This document shows, one piece after another, positions 8,254 through 17,292 of a DNA stretch of 64,000 bases. The stretch comes from Caulobacter endophyticus (GTDB lineage Bacteria > Pseudomonadota > Alphaproteobacteria > Caulobacterales > Caulobacteraceae), in NCBI RefSeq assembly GCF_029543245.1, contig NZ_JARQWV010000005.1, positions 1 through 64,000 on the forward strand, in the 5' to 3' direction. The first letter of the stretch is position 1. Each line of letters begins with the position of its first letter. The notes under the pieces were generated by a model. That model was not told the DNA's origin, made no database searches, and was given only the letters and a program-made list of their open reading frames with translations. A program made the translations under genes and the position numbers.

Positions 8254-9099
8254 TCAGTCTCGCAGCAGGTCGTTGATCGAGGTCTTCGAGCGGGTCTGGG
8301 CGTCGACCGTCTTGACGATCACGGCGCAGTACAGGCTCGGGCCGCCGTTCTTGTCGGGCAGGCTGCCCGGCACCACGACGCTGTAGGGCGGCACCTTGCC
8401 GATGTGGATCTCGCCGGTCTTGCGGTCGACGATCTTGGTCGAGGCCGACAGGTAGACGCCCATCGACAGGACCGAGCCTTCGCCCACGACCACGCCTTCG
8501 ACGACTTCCGAGCGGGCGCCGATGAAGCAGTTGTCCTCGATGATGGTCGGGTTGGCCTGCAGCGGCTCCAGCACGCCGCCGATGCCGACGCCGCCCGACA
8601 GGTGGACGTGCTTGCCGATCTGGGCGCACGAACCGACCGTCACCCAGGTGTCGACCATGGTGCCCTCGTCGACGAAGGCGCCGATGTTCACGAACGACGG
8701 CATCAGGATGACGTTCTTGGAGATGTGCGAGCCGCGGCGGACGATGGCGCCCGGCACGGCGCGGAAGCCGCCGGCCTCGAACTGCGGGGCTTCCCAGCCG
8801 TCGAACTTGTTGGGCACCTTGTCCCACCACGGACCCACGCCGCCGCCCAGGGCGCCCGAGCGCATGACGGTGTTGGGGTTCAGGCGGAACGACAGCAGCA
8901 CGGCCTTCTTCAGCCACTGGTGGGTGGTCCACTCGCCGTCGATCTTTTCCGAGACGCGGGCCTTGCCGCTGTCGAGCAGCAGCAGGGCTTCTTCCACGGC
9001 GGTGCGCACCGGGCCGGTGGTGGCGGTCGAGACGCCGTCGCGGGCTTCCCAGGCGGCTTCGATCTCGGTCTGGAGGTCGGCGAGGGTGAGGGCGGTCAT
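8254..9099 (-). CDS. dapD: Tetrahydrodipicolinate N-succinyltransferase
   Basis: 281 residues. Transfers succinyl from succinyl-CoA to tetrahydrodipicolinate in diaminopimelate/lysine synthesis. The left-handed beta-helix region has hexapeptide repeats from about 105 to 235 ([20 protein letters not shown], then [40 protein letters not shown]). It overlaps the upstream HAD gene by 4 bp (ATGA). The C-terminal tail ends TSINDLLRD. Confidence 0.96.
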   Translation of the reverse strand: MTALTLADLQTEIEAAWEARDGVSTATTGPVRTAVEEALLLLDSGKARVSEKIDGEWTTHQWLKKAVLLSFRLNPNTVMRSGALGGGVGPWWDKVPNKFDGWEAPQFEAGGFRAVPGAIVRRGSHISKNVILMPSFVNIGAFVDEGTMVDTWVTVGSCAQIGKHVHLSGGVGIGGVLEPLQANPTIIEDNCFIGARSEVVEGVVVGEGSVLSMGVYLSASTKIVDRKTGEIHIGKVPPYSVVVPGSLPDKNGGPSLYCAVIVKTVDAQTRSKTSINDLLRD

Positions 9100-9758
9100 G
9101 CGGGGGTTCCCTTCAGGCGCGCCGAGCTCAGGAACCCGGCGAGGTCGTTGGTGCGGTGATGGACGTGTTCGGAGGGGCAGGCGGCCGCGTGGGCGCCGAC
9201 CAGGACGGTGGTCATGCCCAGCCGCGCGGCGGGCACGAGGTTCTTCTCGCTGTCCTCGAAGAAGGCCGTGGTCGCCGGATCGATGGCGTGCAGCTTGGTG
9301 ATCTTGTCGAAGGTCGCCAGCGAGGGCTTGGGGATGTAGTCGGCCGTCTCGATGGCGAAGACGTCCTCGAACAGCTCCCGCAGTCCCAGGTGACCCAGCA
9401 CCCGCTCGGCGTGGCCCAGCGAGCCGTTGGTGAACACCAGCCGGCGGCCGGGCAGGGCGTTGATGGCCTCATGCAGCGCCTGGTCGGGGACCAGGTTTTC
9501 CATCGACACGTCGTGCACCTCCTCCAGGAACTGGGCGGGGTCCATGCCGTGATAGGTCATCAGCCCGGCCAGGGTGGTGCCGTGCTCGAGGTAGTACTTC
9601 TTCTGCAGCGCCCGGGCCTCTTCGCGGGGCAGGCCCGTGAAGCGCTCGACGAAGTCGGTCATCCGACCCTCGATCAGGCCCATGAACTGCGTCTCGGCCG
9701 GATAGAGGGTGTTGTCGAGGTCGAACAGCCAGGTGTCGACGTGGGTGAGGTCCACCAT
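9096..9758 (-). CDS. HAD-family pyrimidine 5'-nucleotidase-like phosphatase
   Basis: 220 residues, HAD superfamily, closest in pattern to the SDT1/YjjG-like nucleotidases annotated upstream of dapD in related genomes. Motif I is [11 protein letters not shown] (Asp13, Asp15); motif II is LVFTNGS; motif III/IV includes [10 protein letters not shown] and [10 protein letters not shown]. The start at 9758 is preferred over a Met at 9773 because the latter lies inside the palindromic repeat. The end of that repeat (GGGAGAGGG) is positioned as the ribosome binding site of this start. It is the first gene of the dapD operon. Confidence 0.85.
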   Translation of the reverse strand: MVDLTHVDTWLFDLDNTLYPAETQFMGLIEGRMTDFVERFTGLPREEARALQKKYYLEHGTTLAGLMTYHGMDPAQFLEEVHDVSMENLVPDQALHEAINALPGRRLVFTNGSLGHAERVLGHLGLRELFEDVFAIETADYIPKPSLATFDKITKLHAIDPATTAFFEDSEKNLVPAARLGMTTVLVGAHAAACPSEHVHHRTNDLAGFLSSARLKGTPA

Positions 9759-9762
9759 CACA

Positions 9763-9929
9763 CCCTCTCCCATGGGGAGAGGGAGGGGCCCATGGCGAAG
9801 CCATGGGAGGGTGAGGGGGTAAGGCGTTCGACGGCGTGTCGGCAGGGCGTGGGGAATGGGCGGTCAGGGCGTAACCCCTCACCCTCCCACGCTGCGCGCG
9901 GACCCCTCCCTCTCCCTCTGGGAGAGGGT
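9763..9929. repeat. Paired inverted repeat, CCCTCTCCC type, abutting the HAD start
   Basis: Same family as 580-735. The left arm CCCTCTCCCATGGGGAGAGG begins only four bases from the ATG of the minus-strand HAD gene; the right arm ends CCTCTGGGAGAGGG just before the argB stop. It therefore lies between two same-strand genes and probably carries the 5' leader of the dapD operon. Confidence 0.85.
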
Positions 9930-9945
9930 CCCTTCACCTCGACCA

Positions 9946-10860
9946 TCATTTCGAGATCAGCGTGCCCGCGCCGTGCTCGCTGAACAGTTCGACCAGCATG
10001 GCGTGCGGGCGGCGGCCGTCGAGGATGACCACGGCCTCGACGCCGCTCTCCACGGCGTGGATGGCGTTCTCGAGCTTGGGGATCATGCCGCCGGTGGCCA
10101 CGCCGTCGGCGATCAGCTGGCGGGCCTGCTCGATCGTCATCTCGCGGATCAGCTCGCCATTGGCGTCGAGCACGCCCTTGATGTCGGTCAGCATCAGCAT
10201 CCGCTTGGCCTTCAGGGCGCCCGCCAGGGCGCCGGCGACCGTGTCGGCGTTGATGTTGAAGGTCTCGCCCTGGGCCGAGACGCCGATCGGCGCGACGACC
10301 GGGATGTAGTCGGTTTCCGAGGTCAGCAGGGCCTGGATCAGGTGCGGGTCGACCTTGGTCGGCTCGCCCACGAAGCCCAGGTCGACGACCTGCTCGATAT
10401 TGCTGTCCGGATCCTTGCGGGTGCGGGTCACCTTCTCGGCGGTGATCAGGCGGGCGTCCTTGCCCGACAGGCCCACGCCGCGCACGTCGGCCTCGGCGCC
10501 GGCGAGCGTGATCCAGTTGGCGATTTCCTTGTTGATGGCCCCCGACAGGACCATCTCGGCCACTTCCATGGTGGCTTCGTCGGTGACGCGCAGGCCGTCG
10601 ATGAAGGTCGACTTGACGCCGGCCTTGTCGAGCATGCGGCTGATCTGCGGACCGCCGCCATGGACCACCACAGGGTGCACGCCCAGGAGCTTCAGCAGCA
10701 CGGCGTCGGCCGCGAACAGCTTGGCGACCTCTTCCTGACCCATGGCGTGGCCGCCGTATTTGATCACGACCGTCTCACGGTCGTAGATCTGGATGTAGGG
10801 CAGGGCCTCGGCCAGGGTCTTGGCGGTGGCCCAGCCAGCTTCCTCGGCGACGTTGGTCAA
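9946..10860 (-). CDS. argB: Acetylglutamate kinase
   Basis: 304 residues. Phosphorylates N-acetyl-L-glutamate in arginine synthesis. Amino acid kinase motifs: [12 protein letters not shown] at the N terminus, [43 protein letters not shown] and [14 protein letters not shown]. The length and N-terminal helix are those of the arginine-sensitive hexameric type, which would mean feedback inhibition by arginine; that is inference from the family. Confidence 0.96.
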   Translation of the reverse strand: MTNVAEEAGWATAKTLAEALPYIQIYDRETVVIKYGGHAMGQEEVAKLFAADAVLLKLLGVHPVVVHGGGPQISRMLDKAGVKSTFIDGLRVTDEATMEVAEMVLSGAINKEIANWITLAGAEADVRGVGLSGKDARLITAEKVTRTRKDPDSNIEQVVDLGFVGEPTKVDPHLIQALLTSETDYIPVVAPIGVSAQGETFNINADTVAGALAGALKAKRMLMLTDIKGVLDANGELIREMTIEQARQLIADGVATGGMIPKLENAIHAVESGVEAVVILDGRRPHAMLVELFSEHGAGTLISK

Positions 10861-10920
10861 GGGCGGTGGTCCTGGTGCGCGAAATTAGGCGCGCCTCGAT
10901 AGCGGACCCCGTCCCCCCTG

Positions 10921-11217
10921 TCACCCTTTGACGTCGTTCCCGGATCGTCCGCGTCCGTAGCGCCATTTGAGCGCGAGCACGGCGGCCGACATCACAAGGC
11001 AGGCCAGGTTCGAGGCCGCCACCGGCCAGGCCTTGATCATAAGGCCGTAGGTCAGCCAGCAGCCAAAGCCCGTCACGGTCACCACATAGGTCCGCAGCGA
11101 CACCGACGAGGCGTCCTTCTCCTTCCAGATCTTGACGATCTGCGGGGCGAAGCTGGTGATCGACAACAATGCGGCGGCGGTGCCGACGAAGACGGCGACC
11201 GGGTGGGCGGCGGCCAT
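10921..11217 (-). CDS. SemiSWEET-like PQ-loop transporter
   Basis: 98 residues with three membrane helices. The PQ-loop motif is LLSITSFAPQIVKIWKEKDA; it is followed by SVSLRTYVVTVTGFGCWLTYG and ASNLACLVMSAAVLALKWRY. Bacterial SemiSWEETs are three-helix half-transporters that dimerise to carry sugars. The ATG overlaps the lovR stop by one base (TGATG), making it the third gene of the lovK-lovR operon. The substrate is unknown. Confidence 0.8.
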   Translation of the reverse strand: MAAAHPVAVFVGTAAALLSITSFAPQIVKIWKEKDASSVSLRTYVVTVTGFGCWLTYGLMIKAWPVAASNLACLVMSAAVLALKWRYGRGRSGNDVKG

Positions 11218-11681
11218 CAGGCCGTGCGCGGCATTTCGGTCAGGCCCCACAGCTGCGCATAGGCCGGCGCCAGCTCCAGGCCCACAGGCGGCAGGCCCGG
11301 CGCATGGCCCTCTTCCAGGCAAACGGCCAGATAGGCCAGGGCGGTCTTCACCCCGTGCTCGGAATAGGGCTTGCCGATCACCCCGCAGGCCCCGGCGAAG
11401 TCCTCCGGCAGACGCTTGACGTTGGCGGTCATGAACAGGGCCACGCAGCCGCAGTCGTCGTGGATCTTGCGCACCACCTCCACGCCCGTGGGGCCGTCGC
11501 GCAGGTGGACGTCGACGAGGGCCAGATCCGGATGCAGCGACTTGGCCAGGTCCACCGCCTCGTCCGAGCTCATGGCGCAGCCGACGGGGTGGTAGCCGGC
11601 TTCCTGCACCAGGAACTCCAGCTCGGTGGCCAGAAGGACCTCGTCCTCGACGATCAACACATCCAACGCGCGCCCTGGCAT
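11217..11681 (-). CDS. lovR: Single-domain response regulator, LovR
   Basis: 154 residues, one receiver domain and a C-terminal extension without DNA-binding or enzyme domain. Phosphoacceptor Asp57 lies in LALVDVHLRDG; acidic residues VEDE (12-14) and Lys of IGKPYSE complete the active site. In Caulobacter, LovR pairs with LovK and damps the general stress response; the same order (lovK then lovR, 14 bp apart) is seen here. The identification rests on domain content and adjacency. Confidence 0.85.
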   Translation of the reverse strand: MPGRALDVLIVEDEVLLATELEFLVQEAGYHPVGCAMSSDEAVDLAKSLHPDLALVDVHLRDGPTGVEVVRKIHDDCGCVALFMTANVKRLPEDFAGACGVIGKPYSEHGVKTALAYLAVCLEEGHAPGLPPVGLELAPAYAQLWGLTEMPRTA

Positions 11682-11695
11682 GGGTCTACTGGTTC

Positions 11696-12805
11696 CTAAT
11701 GATGCGCGCCGTTGACGGGCAGGTTGACGACGACGCGGGTTCCGGGCTCGGCTGCCGTGGTCTCGGACCGGGCCTTCAGCTGCTGGCAGAGCAGCTGGAC
11801 GATGGTCAGTCCAAAACCCGACGTCCGGGCCCCTTCAGCCATTCCAACGCCGTCATCGGCGATTTCGATCCGGAACTCGCCGTTCGTGCGAGTGATCGAT
11901 ACCGAAATGTGGCCCGAACGCCCCTCCGGAAAGCCGTGGCGCAGGGCGTTGGAGAACAGCTCGCTGATCACCAGGGCCAGGGGCGCGGCTTTCGAGGCCG
12001 GCACGTCCACCCGTTCCAGGTCCAGGCTGACGCGGATCTCGTCGCGATTGGCCGAGCCGGCCATGTCCGACACCAGGTCGCGCACGAAGGCCGAGACGTC
12101 GAAGCGCTCGACGTCCTCGCTCTGGAACAGCCGGCGATGCACGGTGGCGATGGCGTTCACCCGCTCCAGCATGCCGCGCAGGCTGTGCTTGACCGCCGGC
12201 TCCTTCTCGCGCCGGTTCTGCAGCAGCAGAAGCGACGAGATGAGCTGCAGGTTGTTCTTCACCCGGTGGTCGACCTCGTGCAGCAGGGCGGTCTTCTGCT
12301 CCAGGGCCTGGGAAAGCTCGCGGGTGCGGGCCTCGACGGCGTCTTCCAGGTCGCTGCGGGTCTCGCGCAGGTGCTGTTCGGTCTGCTTCTTCTCGCTGAC
12401 GTCCAGCTGCGAGCCGAAGAAGTAGATGATCTGCCCCAGCTTGTTGCGCACGGGGCTGAGGTACAGCGCGTTCCAGAACGTCGAGCCGTCCTTGCGGTAG
12501 TTGAGGATGTCGATGGCGATGTCCTCGCCCGCGCCGATGGCCAGGCGCAGCTCGCCGATGGCGGCCGGGCTGGTGTCGGGCCCTTGCAGGAAGCGGCAGT
12601 TGCGGCCGATCACCTCCGAGCGCGAATAGCCGGTCAGCCGCAGGAAGGCGTCGTTGGCGAAGATGATCGGATTGTCGGCCTGGGTGGCGTCGGTGACGAT
12701 CATCGCCATGCGGGTGGCGCGGATGGCCGCGGCGAAGGGGTCGTCGATGCCGTGCTCGGCCGCGAGCTGATCGCCCGCCCGCTGAGACTTCAGATAATCC
12801 GTCAT
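11696..12805 (-). CDS. lovK: LOV-domain photosensory histidine kinase, LovK
   Basis: 369 residues. An N-terminal LOV domain (about 25-140) carries the flavin-binding motif GRNCRFLQGP with the photoactive Cys70. A coiled coil (about 140-175) leads to an HWE/HisKA_2-type kinase with phosphoacceptor His180 in VDHRVKNNLQ, then an ATPase domain (ELFSNALRHGFPEG, DDGVGM, GFGLTIVQLL). Known LovK senses blue light and redox state and acts on the PhyR-NepR-SigT pathway. A SigT-type promoter directly precedes this gene. Confidence 0.9.
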   Translation of the reverse strand: MTDYLKSQRAGDQLAAEHGIDDPFAAAIRATRMAMIVTDATQADNPIIFANDAFLRLTGYSRSEVIGRNCRFLQGPDTSPAAIGELRLAIGAGEDIAIDILNYRKDGSTFWNALYLSPVRNKLGQIIYFFGSQLDVSEKKQTEQHLRETRSDLEDAVEARTRELSQALEQKTALLHEVDHRVKNNLQLISSLLLLQNRREKEPAVKHSLRGMLERVNAIATVHRRLFQSEDVERFDVSAFVRDLVSDMAGSANRDEIRVSLDLERVDVPASKAAPLALVISELFSNALRHGFPEGRSGHISVSITRTNGEFRIEIADDGVGMAEGARTSGFGLTIVQLLCQQLKARSETTAAEPGTRVVVNLPVNGAHH

Positions 12806-12854
12806 TCCTGAGCCCGACCCCGGCCTTGTTCCATGGACGCCCCGTCAACGGCTC

Positions 12855-12879
12855 AACGCCTGGCCTTGAGTCGGGTTCC
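12855..12879 (-). promoter_or_regulatory. EcfG/SigT-type promoter of lovK-lovR
   Basis: On the minus strand GGAAC (12879-12875), a 16-base spacer, then CGTT (12858-12855), an exact consensus match. The predicted start of transcription is about 40 bases before the lovK ATG at 12805. The terminator of the upstream sulfate-binding gene ends just before it, so this is the natural start of the lovK transcript. Confidence 0.75.
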
Positions 12880-12897
12880 CGACCAAGCTTGGGCATG

Positions 12898-12934
12898 GAA
12901 ACGCAAAACGCGGCGGCCCCATGGGGACCGCCGC
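12898..12934 (-). terminator. Intrinsic terminator of the sulfate-binding genes
   Basis: On the minus strand a GC stem GCGGCGG / CCGCCGC extended by CCCC/GGGG around a two-base loop with one bulged base, followed by TTTTGCGTTT. It lies about 200 bases past the stop at 13138 and immediately before the lovK promoter. The palindromic repeat at 13001-13095 is between. Confidence 0.7.
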
Positions 12935-13000
12935 GCCGGCAATGGTCAAGTTTGGAGAGGGGATGGGCTACACTGGAGACCCGACGCCCCTCCATCCGTG

Positions 13001-13095
13001 TTTCCCCGCGAAGGCGGGGATCCAAGCCGAGCCGGCGGCTCGCGACCACCGTGCCTGTCCTGACATCCAGCTTGGGTCCCCGCCTTCGCGGGGAA
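13001..13095. repeat. Paired inverted repeat, CCCCGCGAAGGCGGGG type
   Basis: Starts TTTCCCCGCGAAGGCGGGGA and ends CCCCGCCTTCGCGGGGAAA, the exact reverse complement. Second of three copies. It occupies most of the 332-bp gap between lovK and the sulfate-binding gene, together with the promoter and terminator listed separately. Confidence 0.85.
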
Positions 13096-13137
13096 ACTCG
13101 GCGAAGATGGCCGGGCCTGTGAGTTCCCCCGACGCCC

Positions 13138-14184
13138 CTACCTCGGACGGTAGATGCGGTCGAACACGCCGCCGTCCGCGAAGTGGGTCGCCTGGGCCTT
13201 CTTCCAGCCGCCGAAGGTGTCGTCGATGGTCGACAGCGGGATCGCCTTGAACTTGCCGGCGTACTTCTTGGCCACGGCCGCGTTGCGCGGGCGGTAGTGG
13301 TGCTTGGCGATCAGCTCCTGGGCCAGCGGGCTGTAGAGGAAGTTGAGGTAACCCGTCGCCGCCAGACGGGTCTTGTGGCGGTCGACATTGCGGTCGACCA
13401 GGGCCACCGGCGGCTCGGCCAGGATCGAGCGCGAGGGCACCACGATCTCGAACTGGCCCGGCAGTTCCTCCAGCGCCAGGAAGGCCTCGTTCTCCCAGGC
13501 CAGCAGCACGTCGCCGATGCCGCGCTGGGTGAAGGTGGTGGTGGCGCCGCGCGCCCCGGTGTCGAGCACCGGCACGTGGACGAACAGGTCCTTCACATAG
13601 GCCTCGGCCTTGGCCGGATTGCCGCCCGGCTGCTTCAGCGCCCAGGCCCAGGCGGCCAGGTAGTTCCAGCGCGCCCCGCCCGAGGTCTTGGGGTTGGGGG
13701 TGATGACGCCGACGCCCGGCTTGACCAGGTCCGGCCAGTCCTTGATGCGCTTGGGGTTGCCCTTGCGGACCAGGAACACGATCGTCGAGGTGTAGGGCGT
13801 CGAGTTCTGCGGCAGGCGCGACTGCCAGTTGGCCGGCAGCAGCTTGGCGCGCTCGGCGATCTCGTCGATGTCATAGGCGAGCGCGAGGGTGACCACATCG
13901 GCCTGCAGGCCGTCGATCACCGAGCGGGCCTGCTTGCCCGAACCGCCGTGGCTCTGGTTGATGGTCAGGGTCTGGCCGACCTTGTCCTTCCAGTACTTGG
14001 CGTAGGCGGTGTTGATGTCCTTGTAGAGCTCGCGCGTGGGGTCGTAGCTGACGTTCAGCAGGGTCAGGGATCCTGCCGCCTGGGCCTGGCCCGCCAGCAG
14101 GGCGGGGGCCCCCAGAGCGGCCGCGCCGGCGCCGGCCGCGCCGAGCAGGCCGCGCCGGGTGGGAGACTTGAAGGCGTTGGTCAT
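13138..14184 (-). CDS. Sulfate ABC transporter substrate-binding protein (copy 2)
   Basis: 348 residues. Twin-arginine-like signal ([20 protein letters not shown]), then the Sbp/CysP fold: [80 protein letters not shown] and a C-terminal [21 protein letters not shown]. It binds sulfate (or thiosulfate) in the periplasm. It is followed on the same strand by no permease or ATPase. It is a close paralogue of the gene at 14289, which lies upstream in the same direction. Confidence 0.93.
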   Translation of the reverse strand: MTNAFKSPTRRGLLGAAGAGAAALGAPALLAGQAQAAGSLTLLNVSYDPTRELYKDINTAYAKYWKDKVGQTLTINQSHGGSGKQARSVIDGLQADVVTLALAYDIDEIAERAKLLPANWQSRLPQNSTPYTSTIVFLVRKGNPKRIKDWPDLVKPGVGVITPNPKTSGGARWNYLAAWAWALKQPGGNPAKAEAYVKDLFVHVPVLDTGARGATTTFTQRGIGDVLLAWENEAFLALEELPGQFEIVVPSRSILAEPPVALVDRNVDRHKTRLAATGYLNFLYSPLAQELIAKHHYRPRNAAVAKKYAGKFKAIPLSTIDDTFGGWKKAQATHFADGGVFDRIYRPR

Positions 14185-14288
14185 GGCGATGTCGCTCTTG
14201 GCTCCGATGGGTCCGGGCGATTAACGCACGAACCGGATGGAGGCGTCATACCCTATTGTCCAGGTAGGCTTCACGCCCAAGAAGACTC

Positions 14289-15317
14289 TTACGGCCGGTA
14301 GATTTGATCGAAGACGCCGCCGTCCGCGAAGTGCCGGGCTTGGGCCTTCTTCCAGCCGCCGAACTGGTCGTCGATGGTGGCCAGCGGGATCTTCGGGAAC
14401 TTGGCGGCGTACTTGGCCGCCGCCTGGGCGTTGCGCGGCCGGTAGTGATGCTTGCCGATCAGGTCCTGGGCCAGCGGGCTGTAGAGGAAGTTCAGGTAGC
14501 CCTCGGCGACCAGCTTCGTGCCGCGCCGTTTCACCACGCTGTCGATCACCGCCACCGACGGCTCGGCCAGGATCGAGCGCGACGGGTAGACGATCTCCAG
14601 CCCGTCGGCGGCGAACTCCTGGCGGGCCAGGTGCGCCTCGTTCTCCCAGGTCAGCAGCACGTCGCCGACGCCCCGCTGGGCGAAGGTGGTCATCGAGCCG
14701 CGCGCCCCGCTGTCGAGCACCGGCACCTGGCGATAGAGCTGGCGCACGAAGGCCTGGGCCGAGGCGTCGTTGCCGCCCGGCTGCTTCAGCGCCCAGGCCC
14801 AGGCGGCCAGATAGGCCCAGCGCGGCGCGCCGCCGGTCTTGGGATTGGGGGTGATGATCTGGACGCCGGGCCTTGTGATGTCGCCCCAGTCCTTGATCCG
14901 TTTGGGATTGCCCTTGCGCACCAGGAACACGATCGTCGAGGTGTAGGGGGCCGAGTTCTGCGGCAGGCGCGACTGCCAGTTGGCCGCCGTCAGGCCGCGG
15001 GCGGCGATCTGGTCGATGTCGTCCGCCAGCGCCAGGGTGACCACGTCGGCCTGCAACCCGTCGATCACCGAGCGCGCCTGCTTGCCCGAGCCGCCGTGGC
15101 TCTGGCGGATCTCCAGCGTCTGGCCCACCCGGCGCTTCCAGTAGGCGGCGAAGGCCGGGTTGATGTCCTGGTAGAGCTCTCGCGTGGGGTCGTAGCTGAC
15201 GTTCAGCAGGGTGACGACCTTGGGCGCCTTCTGGGCCAGCGCGCTCGCGGGCGCCGCCGCCAGGGCGCCCGCGCCAAGGGCGACGTCCCGGCGGGTGGGA
15301 AGGCGAAGCAGGCTCAT
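14289..15317 (-). CDS. Sulfate ABC transporter substrate-binding protein (copy 1)
   Basis: 342 residues, a second Sbp with the same motif order as its neighbour ([70 protein letters not shown]). It also begins with a twin-arginine-like signal ([18 protein letters not shown]). The two differ most in the signal region and in ligand-distal loops. A tandem duplication is the simplest explanation. No cysTWA genes lie in the window, so the permease must be elsewhere. The 104-bp gap between copies may hold a separate promoter. Confidence 0.93.
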   Translation of the reverse strand: MSLLRLPTRRDVALGAGALAAAPASALAQKAPKVVTLLNVSYDPTRELYQDINPAFAAYWKRRVGQTLEIRQSHGGSGKQARSVIDGLQADVVTLALADDIDQIAARGLTAANWQSRLPQNSAPYTSTIVFLVRKGNPKRIKDWGDITRPGVQIITPNPKTGGAPRWAYLAAWAWALKQPGGNDASAQAFVRQLYRQVPVLDSGARGSMTTFAQRGVGDVLLTWENEAHLARQEFAADGLEIVYPSRSILAEPSVAVIDSVVKRRGTKLVAEGYLNFLYSPLAQDLIGKHHYRPRNAQAAAKYAAKFPKIPLATIDDQFGGWKKAQARHFADGGVFDQIYRP

Positions 15318-15416
15318 CGGGCGTCCTTGTGCAGGTGACGCCGAAACCTTGGCCGATGCGCGGCTGCAACGCGCGCGAGTGTTTCTGAGGACGGGATCAG
15401 AAAGGGAGCTGTCGCT

Positions 15417-15537
15417 TCCCTCCCCTCGATGGGGGAGGGGCAGGGGTGGGGGTGATCTGCTGAGTTGGCGACCGGGCGGCTTCTGACGCCGCAGTCACCC
15501 CCATCCCCGACCCTTCCCCCATCAAGGGGGAAGGGGG
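15417..15537. repeat. Paired inverted repeat, CTTCCCCC type
   Basis: Left half has CCCTCCCCTCGATGGGGGAGGG followed by a G-rich GCAGGGGTGGGGGTGA; the right half is the imperfect reverse complement ending CCTTCCCCCATCAAGGGGGA. It spans the gap between the porin stop at 15545 and the start of the upstream Sbp gene. Probably also terminates the porin message. Confidence 0.7.
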
Positions 15538-15544
15538 GAGAGCC

Positions 15545-17086
15545 CTAGAACGCGAACTGGCTGCGCAGGTTGACCGCCTGATAGCCCTGGCTCAGCGGAA
15601 CGACGCCGCCGGCCGGATCCAGCCGGTCGATGTCGACGTCCAGGTAGTCGAGCGAGACCTTGGTCACCGAGTTGGGGAACCAGTTCACGCCCGCGCTCCA
15701 GATCGTCTGCTCGCCGCCGCGCACCCGGTCGGCCGCCAGGGCGGCCAGCTCGTGGTGGTTGAGGTCCAGCACCGAATAGCGCGCCGCCAGCTCCCAGGCG
15801 CCCCATTGGCCGGCCTTCGGGTCGAAGGGGTGGGCGATGGACGGGGCGTCGAAGGCGAAGGTGGCGGCGTTGTAGCGGCGGCTCTCGCCGGTCAGCACCA
15901 GGCCGCCCTCGACGTACCAGCCGCCGAACTTCGGATCGCTGACCCCGGCGGCGGCGTTGCGCCGCTCCAGCGCGATGTCGAACACCTCGCTCTGGATCAA
16001 CAGGCTCTTGTGCTGAACGGCCAGTTCCGCGCCCAGGTGGCGCAGGTTCTTGGCGTCGAGAGCGCCGGTCGAGACCAGGGTGGTCCCGTCGACGCGCAGT
16101 TCGGGCCGCTCGGCCAGGGTCAGGGCGTAGGCCCCGCCCACCGCCGTCTGGGCCGGGGTGGCGATGTAGCCGCCGTTGACGCCCAGGTGCAGCAGCCAGT
16201 CCTTGTTCTTGACGGGAGCGAAGGCGGCGCGGCCGACATAGGCCTGCTGCTCGTCGAAGGTCTGGGCGTCGCCGCTCTTGCCGCCGGTGGCGGCGGCAGA
16301 CAGCAGCCAGTTCTCGCCCGAGGCCTGCACCTGCAGCCCATAGCGGCGGTCGGCAGAGGCCAGGCCCCGCACCATCTCGGCGATCGCCGCGCGCTCGGGG
16401 AACAGTGCGCTGTTCTGCGAGGCCGCGTCGCTGAGGCCGACATTGGGCGCGAAGGCGCCGGCGCGCACCCTGAAGGGCGCGTAGTTGTACTGGACGAACA
16501 GCTCTTGCAGCATGCCGGGGCCGTCGGTCCCGTTGCCGCCGAAGTCGAGCAGGATCGAGTAGTCGAAGTTCCGGAAGAACCGGCCGTCCAGGCCCAGGCG
16601 CGCGCGGCGGAAGTTGCTGCCGCTGTTGAGGTCGCGGCCGTTGCCGATCACCGCCGGCAGGCCCTTGTCCTGGAAGTAGTGGGCGGTGTCGAGCTGCATC
16701 ACCCCGTGCAGGCTGGCGGTGAAGGCGCCGTCGGTCGAGGCGATGGTCGGGCGGCCGGCGGCGATGCTGACGGTGGCGGCCGGCAGAGGCGAAGCGGCCT
16801 TCGGAGCAGGGGCGAGGGCGGGCGCGGCGGTGGCGACCTGGACCGGCGGCGCGGGGCGCGCGGCGGCAGGGGCCGTGGCGACCGGCGCGCCGGCGACGGT
16901 GGTCGCCTTAAGGTCGTTGATCTGCTGCTGCAGGAACTTCAGCTGCGCTTCCAGCGCCTCGATGCGGGCCTGCTGGTCGCCGGGTTGCGGCGGCGCGGGC
17001 GTCTGGGCCTGGGCGCCGCCCGCCATCGCCAGCGTCGAGACGCAGGCGATCAGGGCCATGCGCGAGGCAAGGCGGTTGATGGTCAC
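15545..17086 (-). CDS. OprP/OprO-type phosphate-selective porin
   Basis: 513 residues with a GTG start backed by GAGGGGAAG. Signal peptide ends near AGGAQAQ (about 28). A short coiled coil (RIEALEAQLKFLQQQINDL) and a Pro/Ala linker precede the beta barrel, which carries FRRARLGLDGRFFRNFDYSI, QYNYAPFRVRAGAFAPNVGL and ends ...NLRSQFAF with terminal Phe. These are marks of the Porin_O_P family. The nearby phosphate regulon supports anion/phosphate uptake, although no Pho box is evident upstream. Confidence 0.88.
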   Translation of the reverse strand: MTINRLASRMALIACVSTLAMAGGAQAQTPAPPQPGDQQARIEALEAQLKFLQQQINDLKATTVAGAPVATAPAAARPAPPVQVATAAPALAPAPKAASPLPAATVSIAAGRPTIASTDGAFTASLHGVMQLDTAHYFQDKGLPAVIGNGRDLNSGSNFRRARLGLDGRFFRNFDYSILLDFGGNGTDGPGMLQELFVQYNYAPFRVRAGAFAPNVGLSDAASQNSALFPERAAIAEMVRGLASADRRYGLQVQASGENWLLSAAATGGKSGDAQTFDEQQAYVGRAAFAPVKNKDWLLHLGVNGGYIATPAQTAVGGAYALTLAERPELRVDGTTLVSTGALDAKNLRHLGAELAVQHKSLLIQSEVFDIALERRNAAAGVSDPKFGGWYVEGGLVLTGESRRYNAATFAFDAPSIAHPFDPKAGQWGAWELAARYSVLDLNHHELAALAADRVRGGEQTIWSAGVNWFPNSVTKVSLDYLDVDIDRLDPAGGVVPLSQGYQAVNLRSQFAF

Positions 17087-17231
17087 GGTCTTCCCCTCGC
17101 GGCGGCTTGCGCCACCGTCCTATTGCTCAGGAGAAGATGACTAACGGGCAGGCTCTAAATGGAGCTTTGACGATCCAAGTCCTTGGTTTTCCTAGGTGCT
17201 GCGGCGAAACGTCGCTCCGAGGGCGGATGAT

Positions 17232-17268
17232 CCAAAGAAAAAGGCCCCGCACGTTGTGCGAGGCCTTT
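17232..17268 (-). terminator. Intrinsic terminator of the autotransporter gene
   Basis: On the minus strand a 13-bp stem AAAGGCCTCGCAC / GTGCGGGGCCTTT (one G-U pair), a three-base loop, then TTCTTTGG. It starts 24 bases after the stop at 17293. Confidence 0.85.
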
Positions 17269-17292
17269 CACTCCACCTGGATGGCGGGACGA

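Noticed and set aside
6962-8932. LRR kinase read as a 656-residue protein
   Set aside because: The extra 229 residues are the antisense-frame shadow of dapD; the real start is at 8245.
17087-17231. Pho box upstream of the OprP-type porin
   Set aside because: ATGACTA and TTGACGA fragments are present but not at an 11-bp period; no second unit matches.
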